DNA of 15,284 bases from Hydrogenophilales bacterium RIFOXYD1_FULL_62_11 (GCA_001802655.1 MGZO01000124.1:10166-25449); one strand, 5' to 3'. Counted from the stretch's first letter, positions 7,778 to 15,129 are shown. Translations and numbers: made by a program. Notes: generated from the sequence alone by a model not told the origin.

Positions 7778-8965
7778 ATGTTCTCAAGCCTGTTGGCTTT
7801 ACCGGGTTGGAACCTGCAGTGGTGGCAGTATGTGCTGATCACCCTGGCGCTGACCCATATCTCCATCGCAGCCATTACCATTTTCCTGCATCGTTCCCAG
7901 GCTCACCGGGCAGTCGACCTGCATCCCATCGTCAGCCATTTTTTCCGTTTGTGGCTGTGGCTCACCTCGGGCGTCGTCACCAAGGAGTGGGTCGCAATTC
8001 ACCGCAAACACCACGCCAAATGTGAGACCGTCGAAGACCCGCACAGCCCGCAGACGCGCGGAATCTGGAAAGTGCTGCTGGAAGGCGCTGAGCTGTATCG
8101 CGCTGAAGCCAAAGTGGCAGAAACCCTGAAAAAATACGGCCACGGCACACCCGATGACTGGTTGGAGCGGAATGTTTACAGCCCTCACTCGGCCATGGGC
8201 GTCGCACTGATGATGATCATCAACCTCGCCGTGTTCGGCCCGATCGGCCTGACCATCTGGGCAGTGCAGATGGCATGGATGCCGATCATGGCGGCGGGCA
8301 TTATCAATGGCGCGGGCCATTACTGGGGCTACCGCAACTTTGCCTGCGAAGACGCCAGCACCAATATTTCGCCGTGGGGCATCCTGATCGGCGGTGAGGA
8401 GCTGCATAACAACCACCACGCCTACGGCACTTCGGCACGTCTGTCTAACAAGTGGTATGAGTTTGACATTGGCTGGCTGTACATCAAGCTGCTGACTTAT
8501 GTGGGGCTTGCCACCGTTCGCAAGCTGGCGCCAACCGTGAAGTGGCAACCGGCCAAACCGTTGTGTGACCTGGATACGCTGCAAGCGGTCATTACCCACC
8601 GTTACGATGTAATGACGCGTTTTGTGAAAAGTGTGCGTGACGACAGTGCGGCCGAAATCGCCAAGCTGAAGGCCGGCTCGAATTTGCCGCAAAACTGGAA
8701 TTTCGATAGTTTTCGTGGCTGGCTATACAAGGAGCCGAGCGAGCTTGCCGCAGCTGACAAGGCGCAACTGGAGACGTTGCTGGGCAAGAGCGAGCGCCTG
8801 CAAACGGTCTATCGCATGCGCCAGGAGCTGGCTGCCATCTGGGGACGTTCGACGGCAAGCCGCGAACAGTTGCTGGAGCAGTTGCAAGCTTGGTGTAAAC
8901 GCGCCGAAGAGAGCGGCGTGCAGTCGCTGAAGGATTTCTCCGTGCGCCTGCGTTGCTATGCGTAG
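7778..8965 (+). CDS. desA: DesA-type delta-9 acyl-lipid desaturase
   Basis: A 395-residue membrane di-iron desaturase, which would use oxygen and an electron donor to insert a cis double bond in acyl chains. The three histidine boxes are all present: HRSQAH (38-43), HRKHH (75-79) and HNNHH (210-214). Membrane segments surround residues 15-37 and 55-70 and two to three more lie between 140 and 190. The long, charged C-terminal tail (about 265-395) and the overall pattern (IHRKHHAKCE, EDPHSP, GAELYR) closely resemble Pseudomonas aeruginosa DesA (PA0286, 394 residues), which desaturates phospholipid acyl chains. The ATG has AGGA at 7763-7766, 11 bases upstream. The gene sits 61 bases after mscS with its own likely promoter and a terminator region behind it, so it can be regulated alone. 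Confidence 0.93.
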   Translation: MFSSLLALPGWNLQWWQYVLITLALTHISIAAITIFLHRSQAHRAVDLHPIVSHFFRLWLWLTSGVVTKEWVAIHRKHHAKCETVEDPHSPQTRGIWKVLLEGAELYRAEAKVAETLKKYGHGTPDDWLERNVYSPHSAMGVALMMIINLAVFGPIGLTIWAVQMAWMPIMAAGIINGAGHYWGYRNFACEDASTNISPWGILIGGEELHNNHHAYGTSARLSNKWYEFDIGWLYIKLLTYVGLATVRKLAPTVKWQPAKPLCDLDTLQAVITHRYDVMTRFVKSVRDDSAAEIAKLKAGSNLPQNWNFDSFRGWLYKEPSELAAADKAQLETLLGKSERLQTVYRMRQELAAIWGRSTASREQLLEQLQAWCKRAEESGVQSLKDFSVRLRCYA

Positions 8966-8970
8966 TGCTG

Positions 8971-8998
8971 ATTTGGGTGGCCTGAAGGCCACCCGGAT
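8971..8998 (+). terminator. Hairpin just downstream of the desaturase
   Basis: GGGTGGCC (8975-8982) and GGCCACCC (8987-8994) pair around a TGAA loop. Two G-U and two A-U pairs extend the stem to 12. Only three T follow, so it is a weak intrinsic terminator or an mRNA-stabilising 3' stem; the second palindrome at 9023-9068 lies 25 bases on. Confidence 0.55.
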
Positions 8999-9022
8999 TT
9001 AGCAGGAATCCAGCCAACAAAA

Positions 9023-9068
9023 GCACCCCATAGAAAACCCGCCGATTGGCGGGTTTTCTATGGGGTGC
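9023..9068. terminator. Bidirectional terminator between desA and rpmG
   Basis: A perfect inverted repeat: 21-base arms (9023-9043 and 9048-9068) around the loop GATT. The inner core is AAAACCCGCC with GGCGGGTTTT, so RNA from either strand gives a GC stem followed by a U run. It lies between the ends of convergent transcription units (desA on plus, rpmB-rpmG on minus), exactly where a shared terminator is expected. Confidence 0.88.
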
Positions 9069-9076
9069 AACCAGCC

Positions 9077-9244
9077 TTACTTCAGCTTGGTTTCCTTGTA
9101 CATCACATGCTTGCGGGCTTTGGGATCGAACTTGCTGATCTCCATTTTCTCCGGCATGGTCTTTTTGTTTTTGGTTGTAGTGTAGAAGTGACCGGTGCCC
9201 GCAGTGGACTCCAGCTTGATTTTTTCGCGTCCGCCTTTAGCCAT
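9077..9244 (-). CDS. rpmG: 50S ribosomal protein L33
   Basis: A 55-residue basic protein of the large ribosomal subunit, near the E-site. MAKGGREKIKLESTAGTGHF at the start, then YTTTKNKK and FDPKARKHVMYKETKLK, match proteobacterial L33 along its full length. There are no cysteines, so this is the zinc-independent (C-) form. AGGAGA just before the ATG is a strong ribosome binding site. It follows rpmB by 11 bases on the minus strand, the standard rpmB-rpmG pair, and ends a few bases from the shared palindromic terminator. The gene is short and easily missed by an ORF caller. Confidence 0.97.
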   Translation of the reverse strand: MAKGGREKIKLESTAGTGHFYTTTKNKKTMPEKMEISKFDPKARKHVMYKETKLK

Positions 9245-9255
9245 GGTGGATCTCC

Positions 9256-9492
9256 TTAAACCGAAACGCCGTTGGCGCGCAGGTCAGCCAGGACGGATTC
9301 GATGCCATTCTTGTCGATGGTGCGCAATGCAGCGGTAGACAAACGCAGGCGAATCCAGCGGTTTTCGGCCTCGACCCAGAACCGGTGATATTGCAGGTTG
9401 GGCAGGAAACGACGCTTGGTTCTATTGTTGGCGTGGGAAACGTTGTTTCCAACCATGGGCTTCTTGCCCGTTACGACACATACGCGAGCCAT
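9256..9492 (-). CDS. rpmB: 50S ribosomal protein L28
   Basis: A 78-residue basic protein of the large ribosomal subunit, the standard L28 length. MARVCVVTGKKPMVGNNVSHA, then NRTKRRFLPNLQ and RLRLSTAALRTIDKNGI, match proteobacterial L28 throughout. GGAG lies about eight bases before the ATG. It is the first gene of the rpmB-rpmG pair, with a good sigma-70-like promoter about 70 bases upstream on the minus strand. radC lies further upstream on the same strand, the order known from E. coli, so some read-through from radC is possible. Confidence 0.97.
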   Translation of the reverse strand: MARVCVVTGKKPMVGNNVSHANNRTKRRFLPNLQYHRFWVEAENRWIRLRLSTAALRTIDKNGIESVLADLRANGVSV

Positions 9493-9560
9493 GATGCTGC
9501 TCCAAAATTGAGGGTTAACTGGTTGGGATCAGCCTGTAGAGGCCAACCCGAGAACCGCGA

Positions 9561-9590
9561 TTTATACCACAGCCTCTGAGAATGAGGCAA
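9561..9590 (-). promoter_or_regulatory. Candidate sigma-70 promoter of rpmB-rpmG
   Basis: Read on the minus strand: TTGCCT (9590-9585) and TATAAA (9566-9561) separated by 18 bases, matching 4/6 and 5/6 of consensus. It sits about 70 bases before the rpmB start, in the gap behind radC. Predicted by eye. Confidence 0.55.
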
Positions 9591-9603
9591 GCCCGGCACG
9601 GAC

Positions 9604-10278
9604 TCACAGGTGACCGGACTCCATGAACGACAGTGAAGACGCGCCCGCGACGATAAAGTGATCCAGCACGCGGATGTCCACCAGGGCCAGTGCGTCCGCC
9701 AGTTTCCGGGTGAGCACGCGGTCGGCCTGGCTGGGTTCGGCCACGCCGCTGGGGTGATTGTGTGCCAGGATCAGCGCGGCTGCGTTGTGCGCCAGCGCGC
9801 GCTTGATGATTTCGCGCGGGTAGACGCTGGTTTGCGTCAGGGTGCCGCGAAACAGCTCCTCGACTGCAATCACCCGGTTTTGAGCGTCGAGGAAGACGCA
9901 GCAAAACACCTCGTACTCCTTGCCGCGCAGTATCAGCCGCAGGTAATCGCGCACGGCGTGGGGCGACTCCAGTGCGTCTCCCGACTGCATTTCCTCCGAC
10001 AGCGTGCGTCGTGCCATTTCCATTACCGCTTGCAGCAGGGCGTATTTGGCTTCGCCCACACCGGGCGCTGCGCAGGCGGATTGCTGGCTGGCGCGGCACA
10101 AACCGCCCAGGCCGCCAAAGCGTTCAATCAGTTCGCGTCCCAGATCGACGGCGCTTTTGCCGACCACGCCGGTGCGCAGAAATACCGCGACCAGTTCAGC
10201 ATCCGTGAGTGTGGCTGCGCCCTGTTTCAGCAGTTTTTCGCGCGGACGCGTGTCTAAAGGCCAGTCGCAAATCGCCAT
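9604..10278 (-). CDS. radC: RadC family JAB/MPN domain protein
   Basis: A 224-residue protein of the RadC (YicR) family. The N-terminal UPF0758/helix-hairpin-helix-like part begins MAICDWPLDTRPREKLL, with DAELVAVFLRTG and GVGEAKYALLQA. The C-terminal JAB1/MPN metalloprotease-like domain carries the zinc motif His173-x-His175, Ser183, Asp186 in HNHPSGVAEPSQAD. All metal ligands are present. Despite the name, a direct role in DNA repair is not established for the family. The ATG at 10278 is chosen because family homology starts there and AGGGG sits just upstream; longer in-frame extension would run into the divergent coaBC gene. It is transcribed away from coaBC and towards rpmB. Confidence 0.95.
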   Translation of the reverse strand: MAICDWPLDTRPREKLLKQGAATLTDAELVAVFLRTGVVGKSAVDLGRELIERFGGLGGLCRASQQSACAAPGVGEAKYALLQAVMEMARRTLSEEMQSGDALESPHAVRDYLRLILRGKEYEVFCCVFLDAQNRVIAVEELFRGTLTQTSVYPREIIKRALAHNAAALILAHNHPSGVAEPSQADRVLTRKLADALALVDIRVLDHFIVAGASSLSFMESGHL

Positions 10279-10287
10279 ATTCACCCC

Positions 10288-10296
10288 TGTTAGAAT
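10288..10296 (+). promoter_or_regulatory. Candidate extended -10 promoter for coaBC
   Basis: TG at 10288-10289, one base, then TAGAAT at 10291-10296 form an extended -10 element; no good -35 is seen. Transcription would start about 35 bases before the coaBC GTG. Two TGTCA elements follow directly (10296-10300 and 10305-10309). Confidence 0.35.
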
Positions 10297-10336
10297 GTCA
10301 GCATTGTCATGGAAATGTGCGCCAGGAATCGAAATC

Positions 10337-11524
10337 GTGTCACTGACACATAAAAAAATCATTTTGGGCGTGACTGGCGGAATTGCGGCGTACAAGGCAG
10401 CCGAGCTGTGTCGCCTGCTGGTCAAGGCCGGTGCCGAGGTGCGGGTGGTGATGACCGCTGCGGCACAGCAATTTGTGACCCCGCTTACCTTCCAGGCCCT
10501 GTCCGGCCAGCCGGTGCTGACCTCGTTGTGGGATGCCGCCGGTGGCGACGGCATGGAGCACATTCATCTGTCGCGTGACGCGGATCTGCTGCTGGTCGCG
10601 CCAGCTTCTGCCGATTTTCTGGCCAAACTCGCCCAGGGTCGGGCAGACGATCTGCTGTCCACCCTGTGTCTGGCACGCACCTGCCCGCTTGCGGTTGCCC
10701 CGGCAATGAATCGTGAAATGTGGGCGGCTGCGGCCACCCAGCGCAATCTGGAACAACTCTACGCGGACGATGTGAACGTGTTGGGACCCGCCACAGGCGA
10801 ACAGGCGTGTGGCGAAATCGGGCAGGGACGCATGCTGGAGGCCAGCGAGATCGCTGCAGCCTTGCCGGGCTTGCTGGGCAGTGGCAAGGTCGGCGAGCTG
10901 GCAGGCAAGCGGGTATTGATCACTGCCGGACCCACCTTTGAATCAATCGACCCGGTGCGCGGGTTGACCAACCGCAGCTCCGGCAAGATGGGCTACGCGG
11001 TGGCGCAGGCTGCGGCCGAGGCGGGTGCTGACGTCTGTCTGGTGTCGGGACCGACCTGTCTTGCTCAGCCGCGAGGCGTGCGCCGCATCGATGTGCAAAG
11101 TGCGGCCGAGATGCATGCAGCGGTGCTGGCCGAATTGCCGAGCGAGGTGTTTATTGCAGTGGCGGCGGTGGCCGATTACCGGGTGGATGTCGCTGCAACC
11201 CAAAAAATCAAGAAAAGTGCCGTGCCGCTGACGCTGCAATTGATCCCCAACCCGGACATCCTGGCTGAGGTCGCTGCATTGCCTGATGCGCCGTTTTGCG
11301 TCGGCTTTGCCGCCGAAACCGAGCGGCTGGCCGAGTATGCCGAAGCCAAACGCCTGCGCAAGAAGTTGCCCCTGCTGGTGGGAAATCTGGCGCAGGACAC
11401 GTTGGGGCAGGACGCCGCCGAGCTGGTGCTATTCGACGCGCAGGGCCAGCATCCGTTGCCACGTGCTGACAAGCTGACCCAGGCACGTGCCCTGATTGGC
11501 CACTTATTGACGCTGTTGAACTGA
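10337..11524 (+). CDS. coaBC: Bifunctional phosphopantothenoylcysteine decarboxylase / phosphopantothenate-cysteine ligase
   Basis: A 395-residue cytoplasmic enzyme for two steps of coenzyme A synthesis: CoaB joins cysteine to 4'-phosphopantothenate and the FMN-dependent CoaC decarboxylates the product. The CoaC part (about 1-190) has GGIAAYK, the active-site His75, PAMN with Asn125, and Cys158 in ACGEIGQGRM. The CoaB part begins near residue 190 with KRVLITAGPT, TNRSSGKMG (Asn212), AAVADYR and the lysine-rich KIKK (290-293). The start is the GTG at 10337: AGGA lies nine bases upstream, and from this start His75, Asn125 and Cys158 fall on the E. coli Dfp numbers. An in-frame ATG at 10295 is less likely. 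It is followed 16 bases later by dut, a well-known pair. Confidence 0.96.
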   Translation: MSLTHKKIILGVTGGIAAYKAAELCRLLVKAGAEVRVVMTAAAQQFVTPLTFQALSGQPVLTSLWDAAGGDGMEHIHLSRDADLLLVAPASADFLAKLAQGRADDLLSTLCLARTCPLAVAPAMNREMWAAAATQRNLEQLYADDVNVLGPATGEQACGEIGQGRMLEASEIAAALPGLLGSGKVGELAGKRVLITAGPTFESIDPVRGLTNRSSGKMGYAVAQAAAEAGADVCLVSGPTCLAQPRGVRRIDVQSAAEMHAAVLAELPSEVFIAVAAVADYRVDVAATQKIKKSAVPLTLQLIPNPDILAEVAALPDAPFCVGFAAETERLAEYAEAKRLRKKLPLLVGNLAQDTLGQDAAELVLFDAQGQHPLPRADKLTQARALIGHLLTLLN

Positions 11525-11540
11525 TGAGAAACTGACGAAT

Positions 11541-11987
11541 ATGAAGATGGATGTGAAGATTCTCGACACCCGGCTGCGCGATCAGTTGCCGCAATACGCG
11601 ACCGCAGGCTCGGCCGGACTCGATTTGCGCGCCTGTATCGATGCGCCGATTACGCTTCAACCCGGTGAAACGCAGCTGATTCCGACCGGCCTTGCGATCC
11701 ATTTATCGGATCCAGGTTATGCCGCGCTGATCCTGCCGCGCTCGGGTTTGGGCCATAAGCACGGCATTGTGCTGGGTAATCTGGTGGGGCTGATCGACTC
11801 GGATTATCAGGGGCAGCTGATGGTGTCGGCCTGGAATCGAAGCCAGCAGGCGTTTGAGTTGACGCCGCTGGAGCGGCTGGCGCAATTGGTCATCGTGCCG
11901 GTGATGCAGGCCGAGTTTAATGTGGTGGAGGATTTTGAAACGAGCCAACGCGGCGAAGGCGGATTCGGCAGTACCGGGCGGCAATAA
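11541..11987 (+). CDS. dut: Deoxyuridine 5'-triphosphate nucleotidohydrolase (dUTPase)
   Basis: A 148-residue homotrimeric dUTPase, which splits dUTP to dUMP and pyrophosphate, keeping uracil out of DNA and feeding dTMP synthesis. All five family motifs are present: AGSAGLDLRA (22-31), PRSGLGHKHG (66-75), GLIDSDYQG with the catalytic Asp86, the RLAQLVIVPV block, and the C-terminal phosphate-closing arm RGEGGFGSTGRQ. Length and sequence are close to E. coli Dut (about 152). The first ATG (11541) is used; an ATG two codons on is equally possible, and neither has a strong Shine-Dalgarno. Transcription probably comes from the coaBC promoter and ends at the hairpin around 12014-12047. Confidence 0.97.
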   Translation: MKMDVKILDTRLRDQLPQYATAGSAGLDLRACIDAPITLQPGETQLIPTGLAIHLSDPGYAALILPRSGLGHKHGIVLGNLVGLIDSDYQGQLMVSAWNRSQQAFELTPLERLAQLVIVPVMQAEFNVVEDFETSQRGEGGFGSTGRQ

Positions 11988-12013
11988 AGTCGGATTTTTT
12001 TACACCCCCAATC

Positions 12014-12047
12014 AACACACCCGACAGGCTGGCCTGTCGGGTGTGTT
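12014..12047 (+). terminator. Strong hairpin downstream of dut
   Basis: A perfect inverted repeat: AACACACCCGACAGGC (12014-12029) and its complement (12032-12047) with only TG between, so the real loop would be slightly larger. It starts 26 bases after the dut stop. The downstream T run is poor (TT then CG), while a T7 run lies just upstream at 11995-12001. It probably ends or protects the coaBC-dut message, but is not a textbook intrinsic terminator. Confidence 0.55.
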
Positions 12048-12164
12048 CGTATCGGGGCATGGATTTTGCTGTACTCAGCACTCACAGGCATCCCGAATTC
12101 GACTTGTCTGAAAAAAGCGCGGAACAATCAATCTTAGAGTTTGGAGCTTGCTGGTTTACACCTT

Positions 12165-13607
12165 ATGTCCCCTTCGTCCATCTTGCGGTTTGGCCTCACC
12201 CTGATCTCGGCACTCGTGCTGTTGACCGGGCTGGTTACGGCTGCGATTTACCTGTCGCGGCCGCAGGCCCAGGCGGTGGCGGAAGAGCTCGACAAGCCGG
12301 TCATGGCGACGCAAATTGAATTTCTGGCCACGGCAATGCAGCGCAGCGCAGCGTTGATTGCCACCCATCCGCAAACGCTTGAATGTTTTGCCACGGCGGC
12401 GCCGGACGTGTGCCAGGCACAGGCCGCAAACCTGCATGCCTTGAATCAGGATGCGACCGTACTGTTTGTCACAGCGGGGCAAAATCAGTTGCTGCCGGGA
12501 TTTCTGCCGGGAGACACGCGGCGGCTTATCGCCAGTGCCGGGCGGGGGGGCGAAAGCGCATCCGCCAGTTTCAGCCTGTCGATTTCTCATCCGGTGGTGA
12601 ATGCCGCAGGCCAGCGTATGGGGGTCGTCATTGTCGAGCAAAGCATGCCGCAACTGCAGGCGTTGTTTGACACCCTGCCGTTGCCGGACGCAGCTGCCTA
12701 CGCCGAGTTGCAACAAAAGCAGGGCGAAGGCGCGGTCAGCGTGCTGATGCGGCGTGGCAACCAGGCCATCAAGTTACGCAATGCGCCCAACTGGATTGCC
12801 CTGGCCGGCACGCCATGGACAATCGCCGTCTGGCGCTACGAAAAGCCGGTGATCGAACGGGTTGCGCCCTATTTTCTGGGTTGGCTGCTGGCCAGCCTGC
12901 TGATCGCGGTGCTGGTGATGGCGTTTACGCTGACGGTACGCAACCGGGTTGGCGACAGCCTGCGCATGATGGTGCGTTTTACCAATGATTTGCGGCAACA
13001 GCGATTGCGCGCGGATTATCCGGTGAGCCTGGAAGAGTTCACCTCGCCGATCGAGACCATGCTGAAGATCGGCAAGATCATGCTCGGCAAACAGAAGGAA
13101 GTGACCTCACAGGCGCGCCTCGATCATTTGTCGCAAGTCCATAACCGGCGCAGTTTTGACGAAAAACAGAAAGAGCTGTTCGCCAGTATGAAAGACGGCT
13201 GGTCGCATAGTCTGCTGATCATGGATATCGACAACTTCAAGCAGGTGAACGACACCTTTGGTCACGAAGCGGGTGACCAGCTGATCATCAAATTTGGCGA
13301 GGCGCTGAAAGCTACGTTGCGCAACAGCGATTTCATTGCGCGCCTGGGGGGCGACGAATTCTGCGTGTTGTTTCCTTTTACGCCGCTGGAACGCGCTCAG
13401 GAGCTGGCCGAACGGCTGCGCGCCAAGATGCCGGAAAGCGTGGAGCTGATCAAGGGCGTGACGCAGCGGCTGTCGTGGAGCGGTGGACTTTCGGAATACA
13501 GCCGTGATGACAAGGAAGAAAACGAGGCGCTGGCGCGGGCAGATGCCGCCTTGCTGGAGGCCAAGCGCGGCGGCCGCAATGTGACGCGGATCAAAGCCGC
13601 CGCTTGA
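12165..13607 (+). CDS. Membrane-anchored diguanylate cyclase (GGDEF)
   Basis: A 480-residue inner-membrane enzyme predicted to make cyclic di-GMP from two GTP. A first transmembrane helix (about 7-30) and a second (about 226-250, FLGWLLASLLIAVLVM) enclose a periplasmic sensor region of roughly 195 residues with no recognised signature, resembling Cache-like sensors, with a cysteine pair at 74 and 83. A HAMP-like linker (about 250-310) leads into the GGDEF domain. That domain has DHLSQVHNRRSFD, MDIDNFKQVNDTFGHEAGD (metal-binding Asp), the inhibitory I-site RNSD (386-389), and an intact GGDEF at 395-399. The usual ALYxAK motif reads ALLEAK. No EAL domain. The ATG at 12165 is preferred over an in-frame TTG at 12141; no strong ribosome site precedes either. 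Its 3' end overlaps lnt by 17 bases, convergently. Confidence 0.92.
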   Translation: MSPSSILRFGLTLISALVLLTGLVTAAIYLSRPQAQAVAEELDKPVMATQIEFLATAMQRSAALIATHPQTLECFATAAPDVCQAQAANLHALNQDATVLFVTAGQNQLLPGFLPGDTRRLIASAGRGGESASASFSLSISHPVVNAAGQRMGVVIVEQSMPQLQALFDTLPLPDAAAYAELQQKQGEGAVSVLMRRGNQAIKLRNAPNWIALAGTPWTIAVWRYEKPVIERVAPYFLGWLLASLLIAVLVMAFTLTVRNRVGDSLRMMVRFTNDLRQQRLRADYPVSLEEFTSPIETMLKIGKIMLGKQKEVTSQARLDHLSQVHNRRSFDEKQKELFASMKDGWSHSLLIMDIDNFKQVNDTFGHEAGDQLIIKFGEALKATLRNSDFIARLGGDEFCVLFPFTPLERAQELAERLRAKMPESVELIKGVTQRLSWSGGLSEYSRDDKEENEALARADAALLEAKRGGRNVTRIKAAA

Positions 13608-15129
13608 AGCGGGCCAGCAGCAATCCCATTCCCAGCAACCCCCACAACGCCAGCACGGCAGAATTGCCCCAGCGTACATAGGGTGTGCTGCCGCTATAAC
13701 CCTGAATCGATCCGCTGAGGCTGCCGCCAGTAAAGGGCGGCAGGCTGGCCAGCAGCCGACCCTGCGGATCGATGATGGCGGTGAGTCCGGTGTTGGTGGC
13801 GCGCAGCATCATGCGACCAGTTTCCAGCGCGCGCATCTGCGACATCTGTGCATGCTGCCAGGGCGCGAGCGAATCGCCGAACCAGGCCAGATTGCTGACG
13901 TTCACCAGCACCGTCGCAGCAGGCAACTGGCGGATGATTTCCTCGCCAAAAACGTCCTCGTAACAAATATTCATGGCCACCTGCTGGCCGCCCACGGCAA
14001 GCGGTCGCTGGTCAGGGGCGCCGCGCGCGAAGTCAGACAGTGGAATGTGCAGCACCGTGACCACCCAGCCCCACACGGCTTTCAACGGAATGTATTCGCC
14101 GAACGGCACCAGATGCGTCTTGTGGTAGCGCTGGCTGGGCGCACTACCGAGGCTGATGACGCTGTTGTAATACGCGCCATCCAGTGACCCTGTCGGCAGG
14201 CCGGCGAGAAGGTCGCCGCCATTTTGCCGGCCGATCGACGTCAGCCGGGCGCGATCCGCGTCGGGCAACTTGGATTCAAACAGCGGCAAGGCGGTTTCGG
14301 GCAGCACGATGAGTTGCGCGGGCGAGGCGGCGGCGAGGCGTGCGTAGCTATCCAGCGTGGCGCGTGTTTTGCCGGGTTGCCATTTCATGTCTTGCGGAAC
14401 ATTGCCTTGCAGCAGCGCAACCGATGTTGGTGCGCCCAGCGGAGTGGTCCAGACGACGCCGCGCAACAGCTGACCCGTGATGCCCAGCACCAGCACGGCG
14501 ACAAGGGCCCAGACACGCAGTGCAGGCGGCCGATGCAGGGCGAGGCCCCACGCCAGCAGGGCCGCGATCAGGGCCATGATAAACGACACGCCATAGACCC
14601 CGAGCACCGGCGCATAGCCGGCCAGCGGGCTGGCCGGCACTTGCGAATAGCCCAAGGTGAGCCAGGGAAATCCGGTGAAGATCCAGCCCCGAACCCATTC
14701 CGACATGCCCCACAAAAGCGGGATTCCGAGCAGTAGTCGAAGGGTCGCCGAAGCCGGCCCGCACTTAGCGTCTGAAGCTGGCACCTGCAGCGCGCCGACG
14801 AGCGCCGGGAGCAGCGCCATCACACTGCAAAAGACCAGCGTGGCGAGCCCTGCCAGTCCCATCGACATGCCGCCGTAGACCGACAGGCTGATGTAAATCC
14901 AGCTGACGCCGGTGAGGAAAAATCCCAGACCCCAGGCAAACCCGACGAGAAATCCGGCGCGCCGCGTCGCCGTGCGCGACAGCAGGCCGAACAGCGCAGC
15001 CAGGCTCAGCAGCGGCAGCGACCATAGATTGAACGGGGCAAAACCGCCGACGGCGAGTGCGCCGGCAAGCAGGCTGGCAAGGGGCAACAGGCAGGACGCG
15101 CAGCGCATGGCGGGAAAATTACCCGCCAT
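13591..15129 (-). CDS. lnt: Apolipoprotein N-acyltransferase
   Basis: An inner-membrane enzyme of about 512 residues that adds the third acyl chain to the N-terminal cysteine of lipoproteins, using phospholipid as donor. Several N-terminal helices are followed by a periplasmic nitrilase-like domain. The catalytic triad is present: Glu278 (VLPETALP), Lys337 (YHKTHLVPFGEYIPL) and Cys389 (NICYEDVFGEE), with the family SNLAWFGDS and RALETGRMMLRATNTG stretches; a last helix and basic tail (ARFKRRL) close the protein. The start is uncertain: a TTG at 15150 overlaps the upstream stop (TTGA), and ATGs lie at 15129 and 15108, the latter giving the E. coli-like N-terminus. Both ATGs sit in a perfect hairpin. 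The 3' end overlaps the diguanylate cyclase gene. Confidence 0.95.
   Translation of the reverse strand: MAGNFPAMRCASCLLPLASLLAGALAVGGFAPFNLWSLPLLSLAALFGLLSRTATRRAGFLVGFAWGLGFFLTGVSWIYISLSVYGGMSMGLAGLATLVFCSVMALLPALVGALQVPASDAKCGPASATLRLLLGIPLLWGMSEWVRGWIFTGFPWLTLGYSQVPASPLAGYAPVLGVYGVSFIMALIAALLAWGLALHRPPALRVWALVAVLVLGITGQLLRGVVWTTPLGAPTSVALLQGNVPQDMKWQPGKTRATLDSYARLAAASPAQLIVLPETALPLFESKLPDADRARLTSIGRQNGGDLLAGLPTGSLDGAYYNSVISLGSAPSQRYHKTHLVPFGEYIPLKAVWGWVVTVLHIPLSDFARGAPDQRPLAVGGQQVAMNICYEDVFGEEIIRQLPAATVLVNVSNLAWFGDSLAPWQHAQMSQMRALETGRMMLRATNTGLTAIIDPQGRLLASLPPFTGGSLSGSIQGYSGSTPYVRWGNSAVLALWGLLGMGLLLARFKRRL

Noticed and set aside
9065..9259. A 64-codon plus-strand open frame over the ribosomal protein genes
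   Set aside because: It is the complement of rpmG, and begins inside the terminator palindrome.
9658..10257. A 199-codon plus-strand open frame across radC
   Set aside because: It is the complement of radC, whose frame contains the complete JAB metal motif and the standard 224-residue length.
10004..10336. Upstream extension of coaBC into radC
   Set aside because: The open frame continues only by chance. The GTG at 10337 has a ribosome site and places His75, Asn125 and Cys158 on E. coli Dfp numbering.
12067..12080. Small inverted repeat TGCTG-TACT-CAGCA upstream of the cyclase
   Set aside because: Five-base arms are expected by chance; there is no adjoining T run and no promoter element I can place with it.
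12041..12319. A 92-codon small open frame ahead of and overlapping the cyclase gene
   Set aside because: The second half is a frame-shifted shadow of the cyclase, and the first half shows no conserved-looking sequence or ribosome site.
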